NCBI RefSeq assembly: GCF_000526415.1
Contig: NZ_JAGA01000003.1
Coordinates: 62,001-126,000 of the forward strand
Reading direction: 5' to 3'
DNA length: 64,000 nucleotides
Source: Kallotenue papyrolyticum
GTDB taxonomy: Bacteria > Chloroflexota > Chloroflexia > Chloroflexales > Kallotenuaceae
The position numbers and the translations under genes are program-made. Numbering within the stretch: the stretch's first letter is position 1; every line of letters begins with the position of its first letter. The notes under the pieces were generated by a model that saw only the letters and a program-made list of their open reading frames with translations, was not told the DNA's origin and did not search any database. Shown piece by piece: positions 23,994 to 33,233 of this stretch.

Positions 23994-24992
23994 ATGAATC
24001 TGGCCATGTGGGGCCGGGCCCTGCGCGGTATTCCGCGCCTGAGCAAAGAGGAGTGGCGGGCCCTGGACCCGATCGCGCGTTGGTTGGTAGCCACACGCGC
24101 CGCCGTGCTGGTGATGACCTTCACCTCGGCGGCGATTGCCGGGCTGCTGGCCTGGCGTGATGGCCGCTTCGACGCAGGGCTGTGGACGCTCATGACGCTG
24201 GGGTTGCTGCTGGCACACGCCACCAACAACCTGCTCAACGACGCCACCGATTATGTCAAAGGCGTGGACCGCGACAACTACTTCCGGGCACAGTACGGGC
24301 CGCAGCCGCTGGAACATGGCCTGATGAGCATGCGCGAGCTGCTCTGGTATGCGGCGATCACCGGTGGCAGCGCGCTGCTGATCGGCAGCTATCTGGTCGC
24401 GGTACGCGGCAGACTGGCCCTGGGCTTGCTGGCGCTGGGAGCGTTCTTTGTGCTGTGCTACACCTGGCCGCTCAAATACATCGGCCTGGGCGAGATCGCG
24501 GTGATCATCGTTTGGGGACCACTGATGATCGGCGGCGGCTACTACGTCGTCACCGGCCGCTGGGACTGGAACGTGGTGATCGCTGGCCTGCCGCATGCCC
24601 TGGGCGCAACCGCGGTGATCTTCGGCAAACACATCGATAAGCTGGCCGACGACCGTGCCAGGGGCATTCACACCCTGCCGGTGCTGCTCGGCGAACGCAA
24701 CGCGCGCGGCGTGGCCATGGCGATCGCCGGGTTGCAGTACGTGACCGTGGGCTATCTGATCGTCACCGGCTACTTCACACCCGCGCTGCTGGTGGTGCTG
24801 CTGGCGATGCCCACGCTGCTGCTGCTGATCGGCGTCCTACGCCGGCCACGGCCCACGAGCATGCCGGCCGACTATCGCGCCGATGTCTGGCCGTTGTGGT
24901 TTTCGGCCTTTGCCTTTCTGCACACACGCCGTTTCGGGCTGCTGTTTCTGCTGGGGCTGCTGCTCGACCTGCTCTGGCGGCGCTGGCTCTAG
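23994..24992 (+). CDS. UbiA-superfamily prenyltransferase (MenA-like)
   Basis: Intramembrane prenyltransferase of 332 residues with about eight helices. The first Asp-rich motif is NLLNDATDYVKGVDRDN (residues 79-95) and the second is DKLADDRARGIHT (near 217), which bind the Mg-prenyl diphosphate. The spacing and the ND..D...G.D pattern fit the MenA/UbiA group that prenylates 1,4-dihydroxy-2-naphthoate for menaquinone, but no other men genes are nearby, so another aromatic acceptor is possible. ATG 23994 has AAGGAGG 7 nt upstream; the longer frame from 23889 overlaps holB. Convergent with the COG3199 gene (9 nt apart). Confidence 0.88.
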   Translation: MNLAMWGRALRGIPRLSKEEWRALDPIARWLVATRAAVLVMTFTSAAIAGLLAWRDGRFDAGLWTLMTLGLLLAHATNNLLNDATDYVKGVDRDNYFRAQYGPQPLEHGLMSMRELLWYAAITGGSALLIGSYLVAVRGRLALGLLALGAFFVLCYTWPLKYIGLGEIAVIIVWGPLMIGGGYYVVTGRWDWNVVIAGLPHALGATAVIFGKHIDKLADDRARGIHTLPVLLGERNARGVAMAIAGLQYVTVGYLIVTGYFTPALLVVLLAMPTLLLLIGVLRRPRPTSMPADYRADVWPLWFSAFAFLHTRRFGLLFLLGLLLDLLWRRWL

Positions 24993-25001
24993 GCCGAGGG
25001 G

Positions 25002-26015
25002 CTAGATGCCGCGCAGCCGATCCGCACCGTCGGCCAGCCGCGCCAGGCGCTGGGGATCGAACAGACCACGCTGCACGCCCAACTCCAGCGCGCGCTGGAC
25101 ATCCACCACCCGCGGCCCCAGCCGCTCGTAGCGGATCGTGATCAGCATGCCGTTGCGCACGGGCAGGTCGCGCTCGCCATCCAGCGCCAACACGCAGGGC
25201 GCGTCCACGCGCAGCTCATCGCCGTCGCGCAACCAGCGCTGCACGCACACGCCGACGCTCTCGATCACACCCGGCGCAATGGGCGCCAGCACGCGCGCGC
25301 CACCCTCGCCCAGCGTCAGCGCCAGGGCGCACTCCGGCGCGGGCGGCGTCAGGCCCAGGTAACCGGCCACCGCCGACAGGCCGATCGTGCCGGGCGCATG
25401 GCGCGTGGTGACGATCTCGCGCACGCGCTCGAGCTGCCAGACTGCGCGCGCGCCGGGCAAGCCGTTGAAGCTGGCGACATCGATCAGGGCCAGGTCGATC
25501 GGCTCGCCCTCACGCAGCACGCGCAGCCAGGGCTGCGTGCCGATCGCGGCTGCACCTGCGCCATGCGCCACCACCGCCGCGGCCAGCCCGGCCAGCGTCG
25601 CCTCGACCAGCAGCGGAAAGGCGTTGTTGGTGCCGGTCGAAATCGGCAGCAGTGGTGTCGTACCCGCACCCTTGGCCGCCGCGCGACAGGTACCATCGCC
25701 ACCCAGCACGATGATGCAGGCCGCGCCACGCTCGCGCAGCGCCGCGGCGGCGGCGGTGGTATCATCGGGCGAGTCGCGCACCGGCAGATCCAGCGCACGC
25801 GCATCGCGCAGGCCCAGCCCTGCGGCAGCGCGATCCACCAACGCCGCGAGATCCGGCATCCAGCGGATCGTCGGCACCTGCAGCGCCTGCAAGCCCACCA
25901 GGATGCGCCGCAACAGGTTGATCTTGTCGTGATCGCCCACCACGCTGCCGCGCGCCACCACGCGGCGGATATCCTTGCCCGACGCCGGATTGGCGATGAT
26001 GCCCACCAGGCTCAT
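25002..26015 (-). CDS. ATP-NAD kinase-like protein (COG3199 family)
   Basis: A 337-residue member of the diacylglycerol kinase/NAD kinase fold family. Key loops are GIIANPASGKDIRR near the N-terminus, the phosphate-binding LGGDGTCRAAAKG, and PISTGTNNAFP. In this fold those loops bind ATP and NAD or a related diphosphate. COG3199 proteins are poorly characterised and are often found beside acetoin or 2-oxoacid dehydrogenase genes; here the pyruvate dehydrogenase cluster is 9 kb away. The C-terminal 120 residues form the usual beta-rich half. The phosphoryl acceptor is unknown. Confidence 0.8.
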   Translation of the reverse strand: MSLVGIIANPASGKDIRRVVARGSVVGDHDKINLLRRILVGLQALQVPTIRWMPDLAALVDRAAAGLGLRDARALDLPVRDSPDDTTAAAAALRERGAACIIVLGGDGTCRAAAKGAGTTPLLPISTGTNNAFPLLVEATLAGLAAAVVAHGAGAAAIGTQPWLRVLREGEPIDLALIDVASFNGLPGARAVWQLERVREIVTTRHAPGTIGLSAVAGYLGLTPPAPECALALTLGEGGARVLAPIAPGVIESVGVCVQRWLRDGDELRVDAPCVLALDGERDLPVRNGMLITIRYERLGPRVVDVQRALELGVQRGLFDPQRLARLADGADRLRGI

Positions 26016-26057
26016 GGCCGCGCCTCAGACGTGGACGAAGCGCGCGCCGTCGCTACC

Positions 26058-26498
26058 CTAGAAGCCTTCCGCAATCTGCTCCTCCAGTGGCCGGCGCAGG
26101 TGATCGGGAATACGCATGTACAGGCCCGTAGCTTCGGCAACGACGCGACCATCCGGCAACTGGGCCACGCCCGCGACCTCCAGAGCGCGCCCCCGGTCGC
26201 GCACCAGCGAGGCCACCACGCGCAGCGGCTCGCCGATCGGCGCGGGCTCGCGGTAGCGGATTTCGACGCGTCCGCTCATGGTCCAGGCGTCGATGGTGAA
26301 GCCGACGCGGCCCAGCGTCTCGTCCAGCACGGCGAAGAGAATGCCGCCGTGCAGAAAGCCGGGCCAGCCCTGGTGCTGCGGCTGTGGCGTGAAGCTGGTT
26401 TCGACACGGCCATCGACCTCGGTGAAATCGAGCTGCAGACCGTATGGATTTTGCTTGCCGCAGATGAAGCAATTGTTCGAGTCGGGTTGTTTGAGCAT
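26058..26498 (-). CDS. PaaI-type hotdog-fold thioesterase
   Basis: A 146-residue single hotdog domain that hydrolyses an acyl-CoA or similar thioester. The catalytic-loop pattern HGGILFAVLDETLGR is clear. A small N-terminal CFICGKQNPYGLQL motif is common in this subgroup and may bind metal. AAGGA precedes ATG 26498. It sits 24 nt downstream of the FabF-like synthase on the same strand and just upstream of the COG3199 gene, so synthase and thioesterase are probably co-expressed. Confidence 0.88.
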   Translation of the reverse strand: MLKQPDSNNCFICGKQNPYGLQLDFTEVDGRVETSFTPQPQHQGWPGFLHGGILFAVLDETLGRVGFTIDAWTMSGRVEIRYREPAPIGEPLRVVASLVRDRGRALEVAGVAQLPDGRVVAEATGLYMRIPDHLRRPLEEQIAEGF

Positions 26499-26522
26499 AG
26501 AGTCCTTGCTGTAGCTGCCAGA

Positions 26523-27986
26523 TTATTGTTCGTCCAGACGGTGCTCGAACTCGCTCTCGATCGCCAGCTCGCCGGGCGAGAGCGGCCGCTCGTCGTAGCG
26601 GCGGAAGACCAGCGAGGCGTTCTGCCCGCCAAAGCCGAACGAGTTGGAGAGCGCGATCTGCAGCGGCGCGGGCCGCGCCTGATTGGGCACGTAGTCCAGA
26701 TCGCACTGCGGATCGGGCACCTGGTAGTTGATCGTCGGCGGGATCAGGCCATGTTTGAGCGCCATGATCGTCGCCACCGCCTCGATCGCGCCCGCCGCGC
26801 CGGTGAGGTGACCGATCATCGATTTGGTGGACGAGATCGGCACGCTGTAGGCGTACTCGCCGAAGACGCTCTTGATCGCCAGCGTTTCGGCGGCGTCGCC
26901 GGCAGGCGTAGAGGTGGCGTGCGCGTTGATGTAGTCCACCTGCTGCGGCGCGATCCCGGCGCGGCGCAGCGCCCGGGCCATGGCGCGCGCCGCGCCACTG
27001 CCAACCGGATCGGGCGCGGTGACATGGAAGGCATCGCTGCTCACGCCATAGCCGATCAGCTCGGCATAGATGCGCGCATTGCGCGCGCGGGCGTGGCTGA
27101 GCGTCTCCAGCACCAACACGGCCGCGCCCTCTGCCGGCACGAAGCCATTGCGCGTGGCATCGAAGGGACGCGAGGCGCGTGGCGGATCATCGTTGTAGGT
27201 GGAGAGCGCGCGCATGGCCGAGAAGGCCGCCAGCGTCAGCTCACAGATCGGCGCTTCGGCGCCACCGGCCAGCACCACGCGGGCATCGCCGCGGCGCAGC
27301 ACCTCCGCCGCCTCGCCGATGGCCTGGGCCGAAGCGGCGCAGGCGGTGGCGATCGTAGAGTTGTAGCCGCGCAGCCCCAGTTGAATGCTGATCTGGCAGG
27401 CCGGCATGTTGGGCAGTGCGCCCGTCACGTAGAAGGGACTGACGCGCGCCCCGCCCTTGGCCAGCATCTGTCGCAGCGTCTGCTCGGTTTCGGGCAGCGC
27501 CGTGCTGCCGCAGCCCAGCACCACGCCGATCTCGTCGGCGAGCGCTTCATCGACCCGCAGACCGGCATCCTCCAGCGCCAGCCGCCCGGCGGCGACGCCG
27601 AACTGCACCATGCGCGACATGCGCCGCGCTTCCTTGGCGTCCATGTAACGCGCCGCATCGAAGTCGCGCACAATGGCGGCGATGTGACAGGGATAGTCGC
27701 GGTAGTTGGGCACCAGCTCGTTGTAGCCCACACCCGATTGTCCGCTGGCGATCGCCTCCCAGAAGGCGGCGACGCTGTTGCCCAGCGGCGAGATCAGGCC
27801 GATGCCGGTCACAACGATGCGCTGATCATCATCGGCGGGGTTGAGCAACGCTGCCTGCGGCTCGGCCAGTGGCTGATCGCCCAACACATCCTCGACAATC
27901 GACTCGAGCTGGTGTTCGAGCGGCGGTGGCAGGACGGGCTCCTTGTCCGCTGCGCGCGGCAAGCGCCCGGCGGGGTGATACGGCAT
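26523..27986 (-). CDS. fabF: Beta-ketoacyl-ACP synthase II-type enzyme with N-terminal extension
   Basis: Condensing enzyme of fatty acid or polyketide chain elongation, 487 residues. The Cys-His-His triad is complete: Cys216 (IATACAASAQ), His356 (INAHATSTPAGD) and His393 (SMIGHLTGAAG). FabF normally has about 410 residues and begins with RRVVVTG; here the fold begins at residue 56 (RIVVTGIGLISPLG), leaving a 55-residue Pro/Glu-rich leader with HQLESIVEDVLGDQPL. ATG 27986 has a GAGGGAG ribosome site and a TGC-TATAAT promoter, so the extension is translated. No acyl carrier protein or other fab gene is near. It could be a specialised synthase rather than the housekeeping enzyme. Confidence 0.88.
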   Translation of the reverse strand: MPYHPAGRLPRAADKEPVLPPPLEHQLESIVEDVLGDQPLAEPQAALLNPADDDQRIVVTGIGLISPLGNSVAAFWEAIASGQSGVGYNELVPNYRDYPCHIAAIVRDFDAARYMDAKEARRMSRMVQFGVAAGRLALEDAGLRVDEALADEIGVVLGCGSTALPETEQTLRQMLAKGGARVSPFYVTGALPNMPACQISIQLGLRGYNSTIATACAASAQAIGEAAEVLRRGDARVVLAGGAEAPICELTLAAFSAMRALSTYNDDPPRASRPFDATRNGFVPAEGAAVLVLETLSHARARNARIYAELIGYGVSSDAFHVTAPDPVGSGAARAMARALRRAGIAPQQVDYINAHATSTPAGDAAETLAIKSVFGEYAYSVPISSTKSMIGHLTGAAGAIEAVATIMALKHGLIPPTINYQVPDPQCDLDYVPNQARPAPLQIALSNSFGFGGQNASLVFRRYDERPLSPGELAIESEFEHRLDEQ

Positions 27987-28017
27987 ACGGTCGCTCCCTC
28001 TGTCTGGTGCTCAGCGG

Positions 28018-28026
28018 ATTATAGCA
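28018..28026 (-). promoter_or_regulatory. Extended -10 promoter of the fabF-thioesterase unit
   Basis: TGC-TATAAT on the minus strand (28026-28018), the best -10 in the window, 31 nt before ATG 27986. The -35 region is poor, as expected when an extended -10 is strong. Confidence 0.5.
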
Positions 28027-28080
28027 TGCACACGCCATTGCGCGCCCGACAACCCGACGCAGCAGCCCAACCGGCTATGG

Positions 28081-28086
28081 TACAAT
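28081..28086 (+). promoter_or_regulatory. -10 element upstream of recN
   Basis: TACAAT preceded by TGG, 51 nt before ATG 28138. No convincing -35 and no LexA-type palindrome was seen around it. Confidence 0.35.
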
Positions 28087-28137
28087 GCCCTGAGCAGAGA
28101 CACGCAGACCACACCCGCGAGGGTGTTGCTAGGCCTG

Positions 28138-29940
28138 ATGCTGCTGGAACTGACGATCCGAGATTTCGCGATCATCGATCACCTGTCGCTGCACTTCGCG
28201 CCGGGCTTCAATGTGCTGACCGGCGAAACCGGCGCGGGCAAGTCGATCATCATCGACGCGCTGGGCACGCTGCGCGGTGAAAAGACCGATCCAACCTTTG
28301 TGCGCGCCGGCAGCAGCGCCGCGCGCGTCGAGGGCATCTTCTCGCTGGATGACTGCCCCGAGCTGCTGCCGCTGCTGGAGGAGTACGGCCTGCGCGACGA
28401 CGAGGACGAACACCTGATCCTGACGCGCGAGATCAACGCCGCCAGCGGACGCAGCGTGGCGCGCGTCAATGGCCGCGCGGTCAACACCGCCACGTTGCGC
28501 GAGATCGGTAGCCGGCTGGTTGACATCCATGGCCAGCACGAGGGCGTCTCGCTCTTCAACGTCAGGACGCATCTCGAGATTCTTGATCGCTTCGCCAACC
28601 TGCTGCCACTGCGCGCCGAGGTCGCCGCGCTGGTCGATGAGCTGCGCCAGGTGCGCCAGCAGCTCGACGATCTGCGGCGTTCCGAAGCGCGGCGCCAAGA
28701 GCGCATCGAGGAGCTGCGCTTCCAGATCGAGGAGATCGAGGGCGCCAAGCTGCGCGTCGGCGAGGAGCAGGCCCTCCAGCGCGAACGCGCCGTGCTGCAA
28801 AACGCGGCGCGCATCACCGAGCTGATCGGCATCGCCTATGCTTTACTGGCCGAAGGCGACGGCAACGAGGTCCCGCCGATCATCGACCTGCTGGGCACGG
28901 CCGTCGGCGCGCTCGACGACCTGGCGCGGCTCGACCCCGCCGCCGCCGGGCTGGTGGAGCAGGCCAACGACGTGCTCTTCCGCCTGGAGGACCTAAGCGC
29001 CAACCTGCGCGACTACCGCGACCGGCTGGAGTTCGATGCGGGGCGCATGGAAGCGATCGAGGAGCGCTTTCTCCTGCTGCGTGCCCTGCAGCGCAAATAT
29101 CACGCCACGATCGAGGAGCTGTTGCAATCGGTTGACACAGCGCGTCAGGAGCTCGAGCGTCTGACGCACTCCGCCGAGCACATGGCCGAGCTGGAGGCAC
29201 GTGAGGCAGCGTTGATCGCGCACCTGGCCGCCCGCGCGGGCGAACTCTCGCGCCGCCGCCGCGCCGCCGGCGACGAGCTGAGCCGCCGCATCGAACAGTC
29301 GATGAGCGATCTGGCCATGCCGCATGTGCGCTTCCAGGTGCAGATCGAGCAGGCGCCCGATCCGCGCGGCGTGCCCTACAGTCCCGACGCGACGCACCAT
29401 GACGGACGCGCACCGCGCGTGGCCTGCGACAAAACCGGCATCGATCGCGTCGAGTTTCTGATCGCCCCCAATCCGGGCGAGCCGCTCAAGCCGCTGGCAC
29501 GCATCGCATCGGGTGGCGAGAGCGCGCGCCTGCTGTTGGCGATGAAGTCGATCCTGTCGCTGGTGGACAGCGTGCCGGCGCTGGTCTTCGACGAGATCGA
29601 CGTCGGCGTGGGCGGGCGCGCCGGTTCGGTCGTCGGCGAGAAGCTGTGGGCCATGACCGGCAACCATCAAGTGCTGTGCATCACCCATCTCCCCCAGGTA
29701 GCCGCCTTCGCCGATGCGCATTTCACGATCCGCAAAGAGGTCGCCGACGGACGCACGCGCTCGATCGTCACACTGCTGGATGACGAGCAGCGCGTAGATG
29801 AGCTGGCGGCCATGCTCGATGGCGTGCCGATCAGCGAGGCCAGCCGGCAGAGTGCGCGCGCCATGCTGGAGCGGGCCGCCACCTTCAAACGCGAGCGCGG
29901 CGCGCAGGTGCGTGGTGACCTGGCGGCGACTCACGGATAA
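28138..29940 (+). CDS. recN: DNA repair ATPase RecN
   Basis: SMC-like protein that holds broken DNA ends together during recombinational repair, 600 residues. N-terminal Walker A GETGAGKS (29-36), Q-loop region near VDIHGQHE, two long coiled-coil arms (about 170-230 and 320-370), then the C-terminal signature RIASGGESARLLLAMKS and Walker B ALVFDEIDVGVGG. ATG 28138 gives the family start MLLELTIRDFAII; a GTG five codons earlier is open but has no better ribosome site. The polysaccharide polymerase gene starts 37 nt downstream, possibly on the same transcript. Confidence 0.95.
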   Translation: MLLELTIRDFAIIDHLSLHFAPGFNVLTGETGAGKSIIIDALGTLRGEKTDPTFVRAGSSAARVEGIFSLDDCPELLPLLEEYGLRDDEDEHLILTREINAASGRSVARVNGRAVNTATLREIGSRLVDIHGQHEGVSLFNVRTHLEILDRFANLLPLRAEVAALVDELRQVRQQLDDLRRSEARRQERIEELRFQIEEIEGAKLRVGEEQALQRERAVLQNAARITELIGIAYALLAEGDGNEVPPIIDLLGTAVGALDDLARLDPAAAGLVEQANDVLFRLEDLSANLRDYRDRLEFDAGRMEAIEERFLLLRALQRKYHATIEELLQSVDTARQELERLTHSAEHMAELEAREAALIAHLAARAGELSRRRRAAGDELSRRIEQSMSDLAMPHVRFQVQIEQAPDPRGVPYSPDATHHDGRAPRVACDKTGIDRVEFLIAPNPGEPLKPLARIASGGESARLLLAMKSILSLVDSVPALVFDEIDVGVGGRAGSVVGEKLWAMTGNHQVLCITHLPQVAAFADAHFTIRKEVADGRTRSIVTLLDDEQRVDELAAMLDGVPISEASRQSARAMLERAATFKRERGAQVRGDLAATHG

Positions 29941-29977
29941 TCCAGAGCGCGACAACGCGCCACCAGACACAGAGAAC

Positions 29978-32900
29978 ATGAGCGTGGCACAGCGAGAAAC
30001 CACGCTCAGCCGCTGGGCTGAGCGCATCATCGAGGGCGGTTGGCTGCTGGCAGCCGTGTTTACGCCCTATTTCTTCAACCTACTCACCGCGCGCCATTTC
30101 GAGCCCGACAAAGCCATGGTCTTGCGCTCGCTGGTGCTGGTGATGCTGGCCGCCTGGATCATCAAGCTGGTCGAGCGGGTCACCGTGCTGCGCGAGCCGA
30201 TCGCCTGGCGCACCTGGTGGCGCGCGCCGCTGGCGCTGCCGGTGCTGTTTTACGCGCTGGTGCTGGTGCTGGCGACGCTCACCTCGGTGCAGCCCTGGGT
30301 GTCGTGGTGGGGCTCGTACCAGCGCGGCCAGGGCACCTACACCAATCTGTCCTACATCGCCCTGTTCGCGCTGATGGTTGCCAACCTGCGCACGCGCGCG
30401 CAGCTCGAGCGCCTGCTGACCACGATTCTGCTCACCGGCGTTTCGGTCTCGATCTACGGCCTGATCCAGCACCTGGGGCTCGATCCGCTGCCCTGGAAGG
30501 GCGATGTCGTATCGCGCATCTCGTCCACCATGGGCAACTCGATCTTTGTGGCAGCCTACCTGATCATGGTCGTGCCCTGGGTGCTCTACCGTCTGACACT
30601 GGCCCTGCGCGCGGCGCGACACGCGCCGCCGGCGGCGGGCGTGGCCGACGGGGCCTGGCTGGCCTGCTTCGCGCTGCTGCTGCTGAGCCAGCAGGCGCTG
30701 CTGCTAGGGCTGCTCAAGTTTATGGTGGCGGTGCGTCCGATCAACGGCAGCTTCGCCTACTGGTGGGTCTTTCCCGCCGGGCTGGCGCTGATCGCCGGCA
30801 GCTTCGCCCTGGTCAGCACGCGCCAGAGCCAACAGCCCGACCGGCGGCTGACGCTCGCGCTGATCGGTGGTGGCGCACTGTGGGCCACTGCGCTGCTGCT
30901 GCAGTACGCGGCCATGGCCGGGCGGCAGATCGCCGAAACGAGCACCCCAACCCAACGCGACTGGTGGGTCTGGCTGCTGCTGGGCACGGTGGGACTGCTG
31001 GGCACGCTCGCCGCCATGCTGGTGCTGCCGCGGCGCGCCCTGGCCGACTCGCGTCTGTTCATGCGCGGGCAGCTCGTCGGCTACAGCCTGGCACTGCTGG
31101 TGATCGTGCTGGCGATCTTCTTCTCGCAGAGTCGCGGTCCCTGGATCGGGGGCATGGTCGGCGTGGGACTGTTCGTGGTGTTGCTGCTGGCGCGGCTGAT
31201 CCGCACCGGTCGGGCCGCGGGCTGGTCCACGCTACCACAGCTGCGGGCCCTGCTGTGGAGCGTGATCAGCCTGGGCGTGGTGCTGGCCGGCCTGCTGATC
31301 GCCTTCAATCTCTCCGACGCGCCGGTCTTTGAACGGCTGCGCCAGGTACCTTACCTGGGCCGCCTGGGCCGCCTGTTGGAAACCGAGAGCGGCACCGGCA
31401 AGGTGCGCGTGCTGATCTGGTTCGGCGACGGGCGGGGTGGCGGCGTGGCCGGTCTGCTGCGCGACAATCCCCTGCGCACGCTGACGCTGGGCCACGGCCC
31501 CGAAACGATGTTCACCGTCTTCAACCGCTACTATCCGCCGGAGCTGGCGCATGTCGAACAGCGCGGCGCGTCGCCCGACCGCTCGCACCAGGCGCTGCTC
31601 GACGAGCTGGTGACCAAGGGTGCGCTTGGCCTGCTCAGCTATTTCGTACTCTTTGGCAGCGCGGCGCTGCTGGCGCTGCGCCGGGTGTGGCGCGCACCGC
31701 AGTTCGACGGCCAAGTGCTGGCGATCGCCGCCTTGAGCACACTGGCCGCCCACTTCGTCGAGGTGCTGGTCGGCATTCCGATCGTTGCGACGCTGACGCT
31801 GCTGTGGATCACGCTGGGCATACTGGTGGTCGGTGAGCGCCTGGAGCTGCTGCCCACCGCCGATCAGCCGACGCCGGCGCCGAGCCCGGCGAGCGCGCCC
31901 GCCGTCCGTCAGCCACGTGGTCGGCGTGCCGGAACGGCGCGCGGTGCGCCCGCACGGGTGATCACCGGCCGACGCAGCCGCTGGTGGCCGGCCTATCCTC
32001 TACTGCTGCTGGCCGCGCTGGCCTTGAGCTGGCAGTGGAACCTGCGCAACAACTACGCCGACATGTTTCTCAACCGCGCGCAGTCGTTCACGCCGCGCAA
32101 CCTGCAGGACGAAGCCTTTGCCTATCAGAATGTGCTGCGCGCGGTCGAGATCGCGCCGCGCCAGGATTACTACTACCTGCAACTCGGCAACGCGCTGCTG
32201 CGCCTGATCTTTCCCTACAAGCTCAGTGCCGAGGGCACGGCCAGCGCCGCGCCGCCGCGTCCCGATCAGCACCTGGCCGACCTGTTCGTGATCCGTCCGC
32301 CCGCGGCGCGCGCGCGCGACCGCAACAGCCAGCCGCTGGATGGCGAGACCGATCGCGTCTATTGGCTGTTGCAGGAGAACAGCGCGCAGCAGATGTTGCA
32401 ATACGCCCATCTGGTGCTGGAGCGTGCCTTTGCGCTCAATCCGGGCAACAAGGATCACTCCGCCAATCTGGGACGCCTGCACGCGCTGTGGGCGCGCCGC
32501 GCCAACGGCGGCCAGCCGCATCTCGACCAGGCGATCGAGTGGTTCGAGGTCGCACGCCGCATCGCGCCCAACGACGCGGCGATCCTCAACGAACTGGCGA
32601 CGACCTACGCCTATGCCGGACAGACCGCGCGCGCCGAGCAGCTCTTGCGCGAGTCGCTCGCGCTCGATCCGATCTATGCCGAAACCTATGCCCGCCTGGG
32701 CGAGCTCTACCGCGCCAACGGGCGGCTCCAGGAGGCCGCCGAGCAGTTTGCCCAGGCGGTGCGCTACAACCGCACCATTCTGGACAGCGATCAGCGCCAG
32801 CTCGAGCCGATCCTCGAGTCGCTGCGCGCCGATGAGCAGGCCTTGGCGACGCTGCGCGCGGCCTTCGAGGAGGCCAAGCAGCGCTACGATCAGCAACGCG

Positions 32901-33211
32901 CGGCGGCCAGTGCTGCCGGTCGCCGGCCACCCGCCGATCCGTTCTTTCTAACCCAACTGGCGCGCGTGCGCGCTGCCAGCGGCGACCTGCCGGGCATGCA
33001 CGCCGCCTTCGAGGAGGCCCTGGCGCTCGATCCGGGCAACGTCGCCTACCGCCGCCTCTACACCATCGCGCTGAGCGACACGCAGCAGTACGATGCGGCG
33101 CTGGCGCAGGCCGAGCAGGCCAAGACGCTCGCCGAGCAGCAACAGCTCACCCAGTACGCCAGCGACCTGCAACAGTTGATCGACCTGCTGCGTCCGCGGG
33201 CGGGCGGCTGA
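29978..33211 (+). CDS. O-antigen ligase/polymerase-type membrane protein fused to TPR domain
   Basis: A 1077-residue polytopic protein. The first 650 residues contain about 12 helices with the Wzy_C/O-antigen ligase signature (FFSQSRGPWIGGMVGVGLFV, then a large loop with HVEQRGASPDRSHQALLDE). After a Pro/Arg-rich linker comes one more helix and a C-terminal TPR array (near DAAILNELATTYAYAGQTA, YAETYARLGELYRANG, LDPGNVAYRRLYTIALSD) of about 350 residues. It should join or transfer surface polysaccharide or protein-linked glycan. ATG 29978 is preferred; an upstream frame to 29798 overlaps recN. The ribosome site is weak. Followed 22 nt later by the WecA-like transferase. Confidence 0.85.
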   Translation: MSVAQRETTLSRWAERIIEGGWLLAAVFTPYFFNLLTARHFEPDKAMVLRSLVLVMLAAWIIKLVERVTVLREPIAWRTWWRAPLALPVLFYALVLVLATLTSVQPWVSWWGSYQRGQGTYTNLSYIALFALMVANLRTRAQLERLLTTILLTGVSVSIYGLIQHLGLDPLPWKGDVVSRISSTMGNSIFVAAYLIMVVPWVLYRLTLALRAARHAPPAAGVADGAWLACFALLLLSQQALLLGLLKFMVAVRPINGSFAYWWVFPAGLALIAGSFALVSTRQSQQPDRRLTLALIGGGALWATALLLQYAAMAGRQIAETSTPTQRDWWVWLLLGTVGLLGTLAAMLVLPRRALADSRLFMRGQLVGYSLALLVIVLAIFFSQSRGPWIGGMVGVGLFVVLLLARLIRTGRAAGWSTLPQLRALLWSVISLGVVLAGLLIAFNLSDAPVFERLRQVPYLGRLGRLLETESGTGKVRVLIWFGDGRGGGVAGLLRDNPLRTLTLGHGPETMFTVFNRYYPPELAHVEQRGASPDRSHQALLDELVTKGALGLLSYFVLFGSAALLALRRVWRAPQFDGQVLAIAALSTLAAHFVEVLVGIPIVATLTLLWITLGILVVGERLELLPTADQPTPAPSPASAPAVRQPRGRRAGTARGAPARVITGRRSRWWPAYPLLLLAALALSWQWNLRNNYADMFLNRAQSFTPRNLQDEAFAYQNVLRAVEIAPRQDYYYLQLGNALLRLIFPYKLSAEGTASAAPPRPDQHLADLFVIRPPAARARDRNSQPLDGETDRVYWLLQENSAQQMLQYAHLVLERAFALNPGNKDHSANLGRLHALWARRANGGQPHLDQAIEWFEVARRIAPNDAAILNELATTYAYAGQTARAEQLLRESLALDPIYAETYARLGELYRANGRLQEAAEQFAQAVRYNRTILDSDQRQLEPILESLRADEQALATLRAAFEEAKQRYDQQRAAASAAGRRPPADPFFLTQLARVRAASGDLPGMHAAFEEALALDPGNVAYRRLYTIALSDTQQYDAALAQAEQAKTLAEQQQLTQYASDLQQLIDLLRPRAGG

Positions 33212-33233
33212 GCGTCGGCAACGGAAGCAACCC

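Noticed and set aside
25398-28280. Open frame of 960 codons on the plus strand
   Set aside because: It is antisense to three convincing genes (COG3199 protein, thioesterase, fabF) and runs into recN; it has Arg/His/Gln-rich composition typical of antisense frames in GC-rich DNA and no domain.
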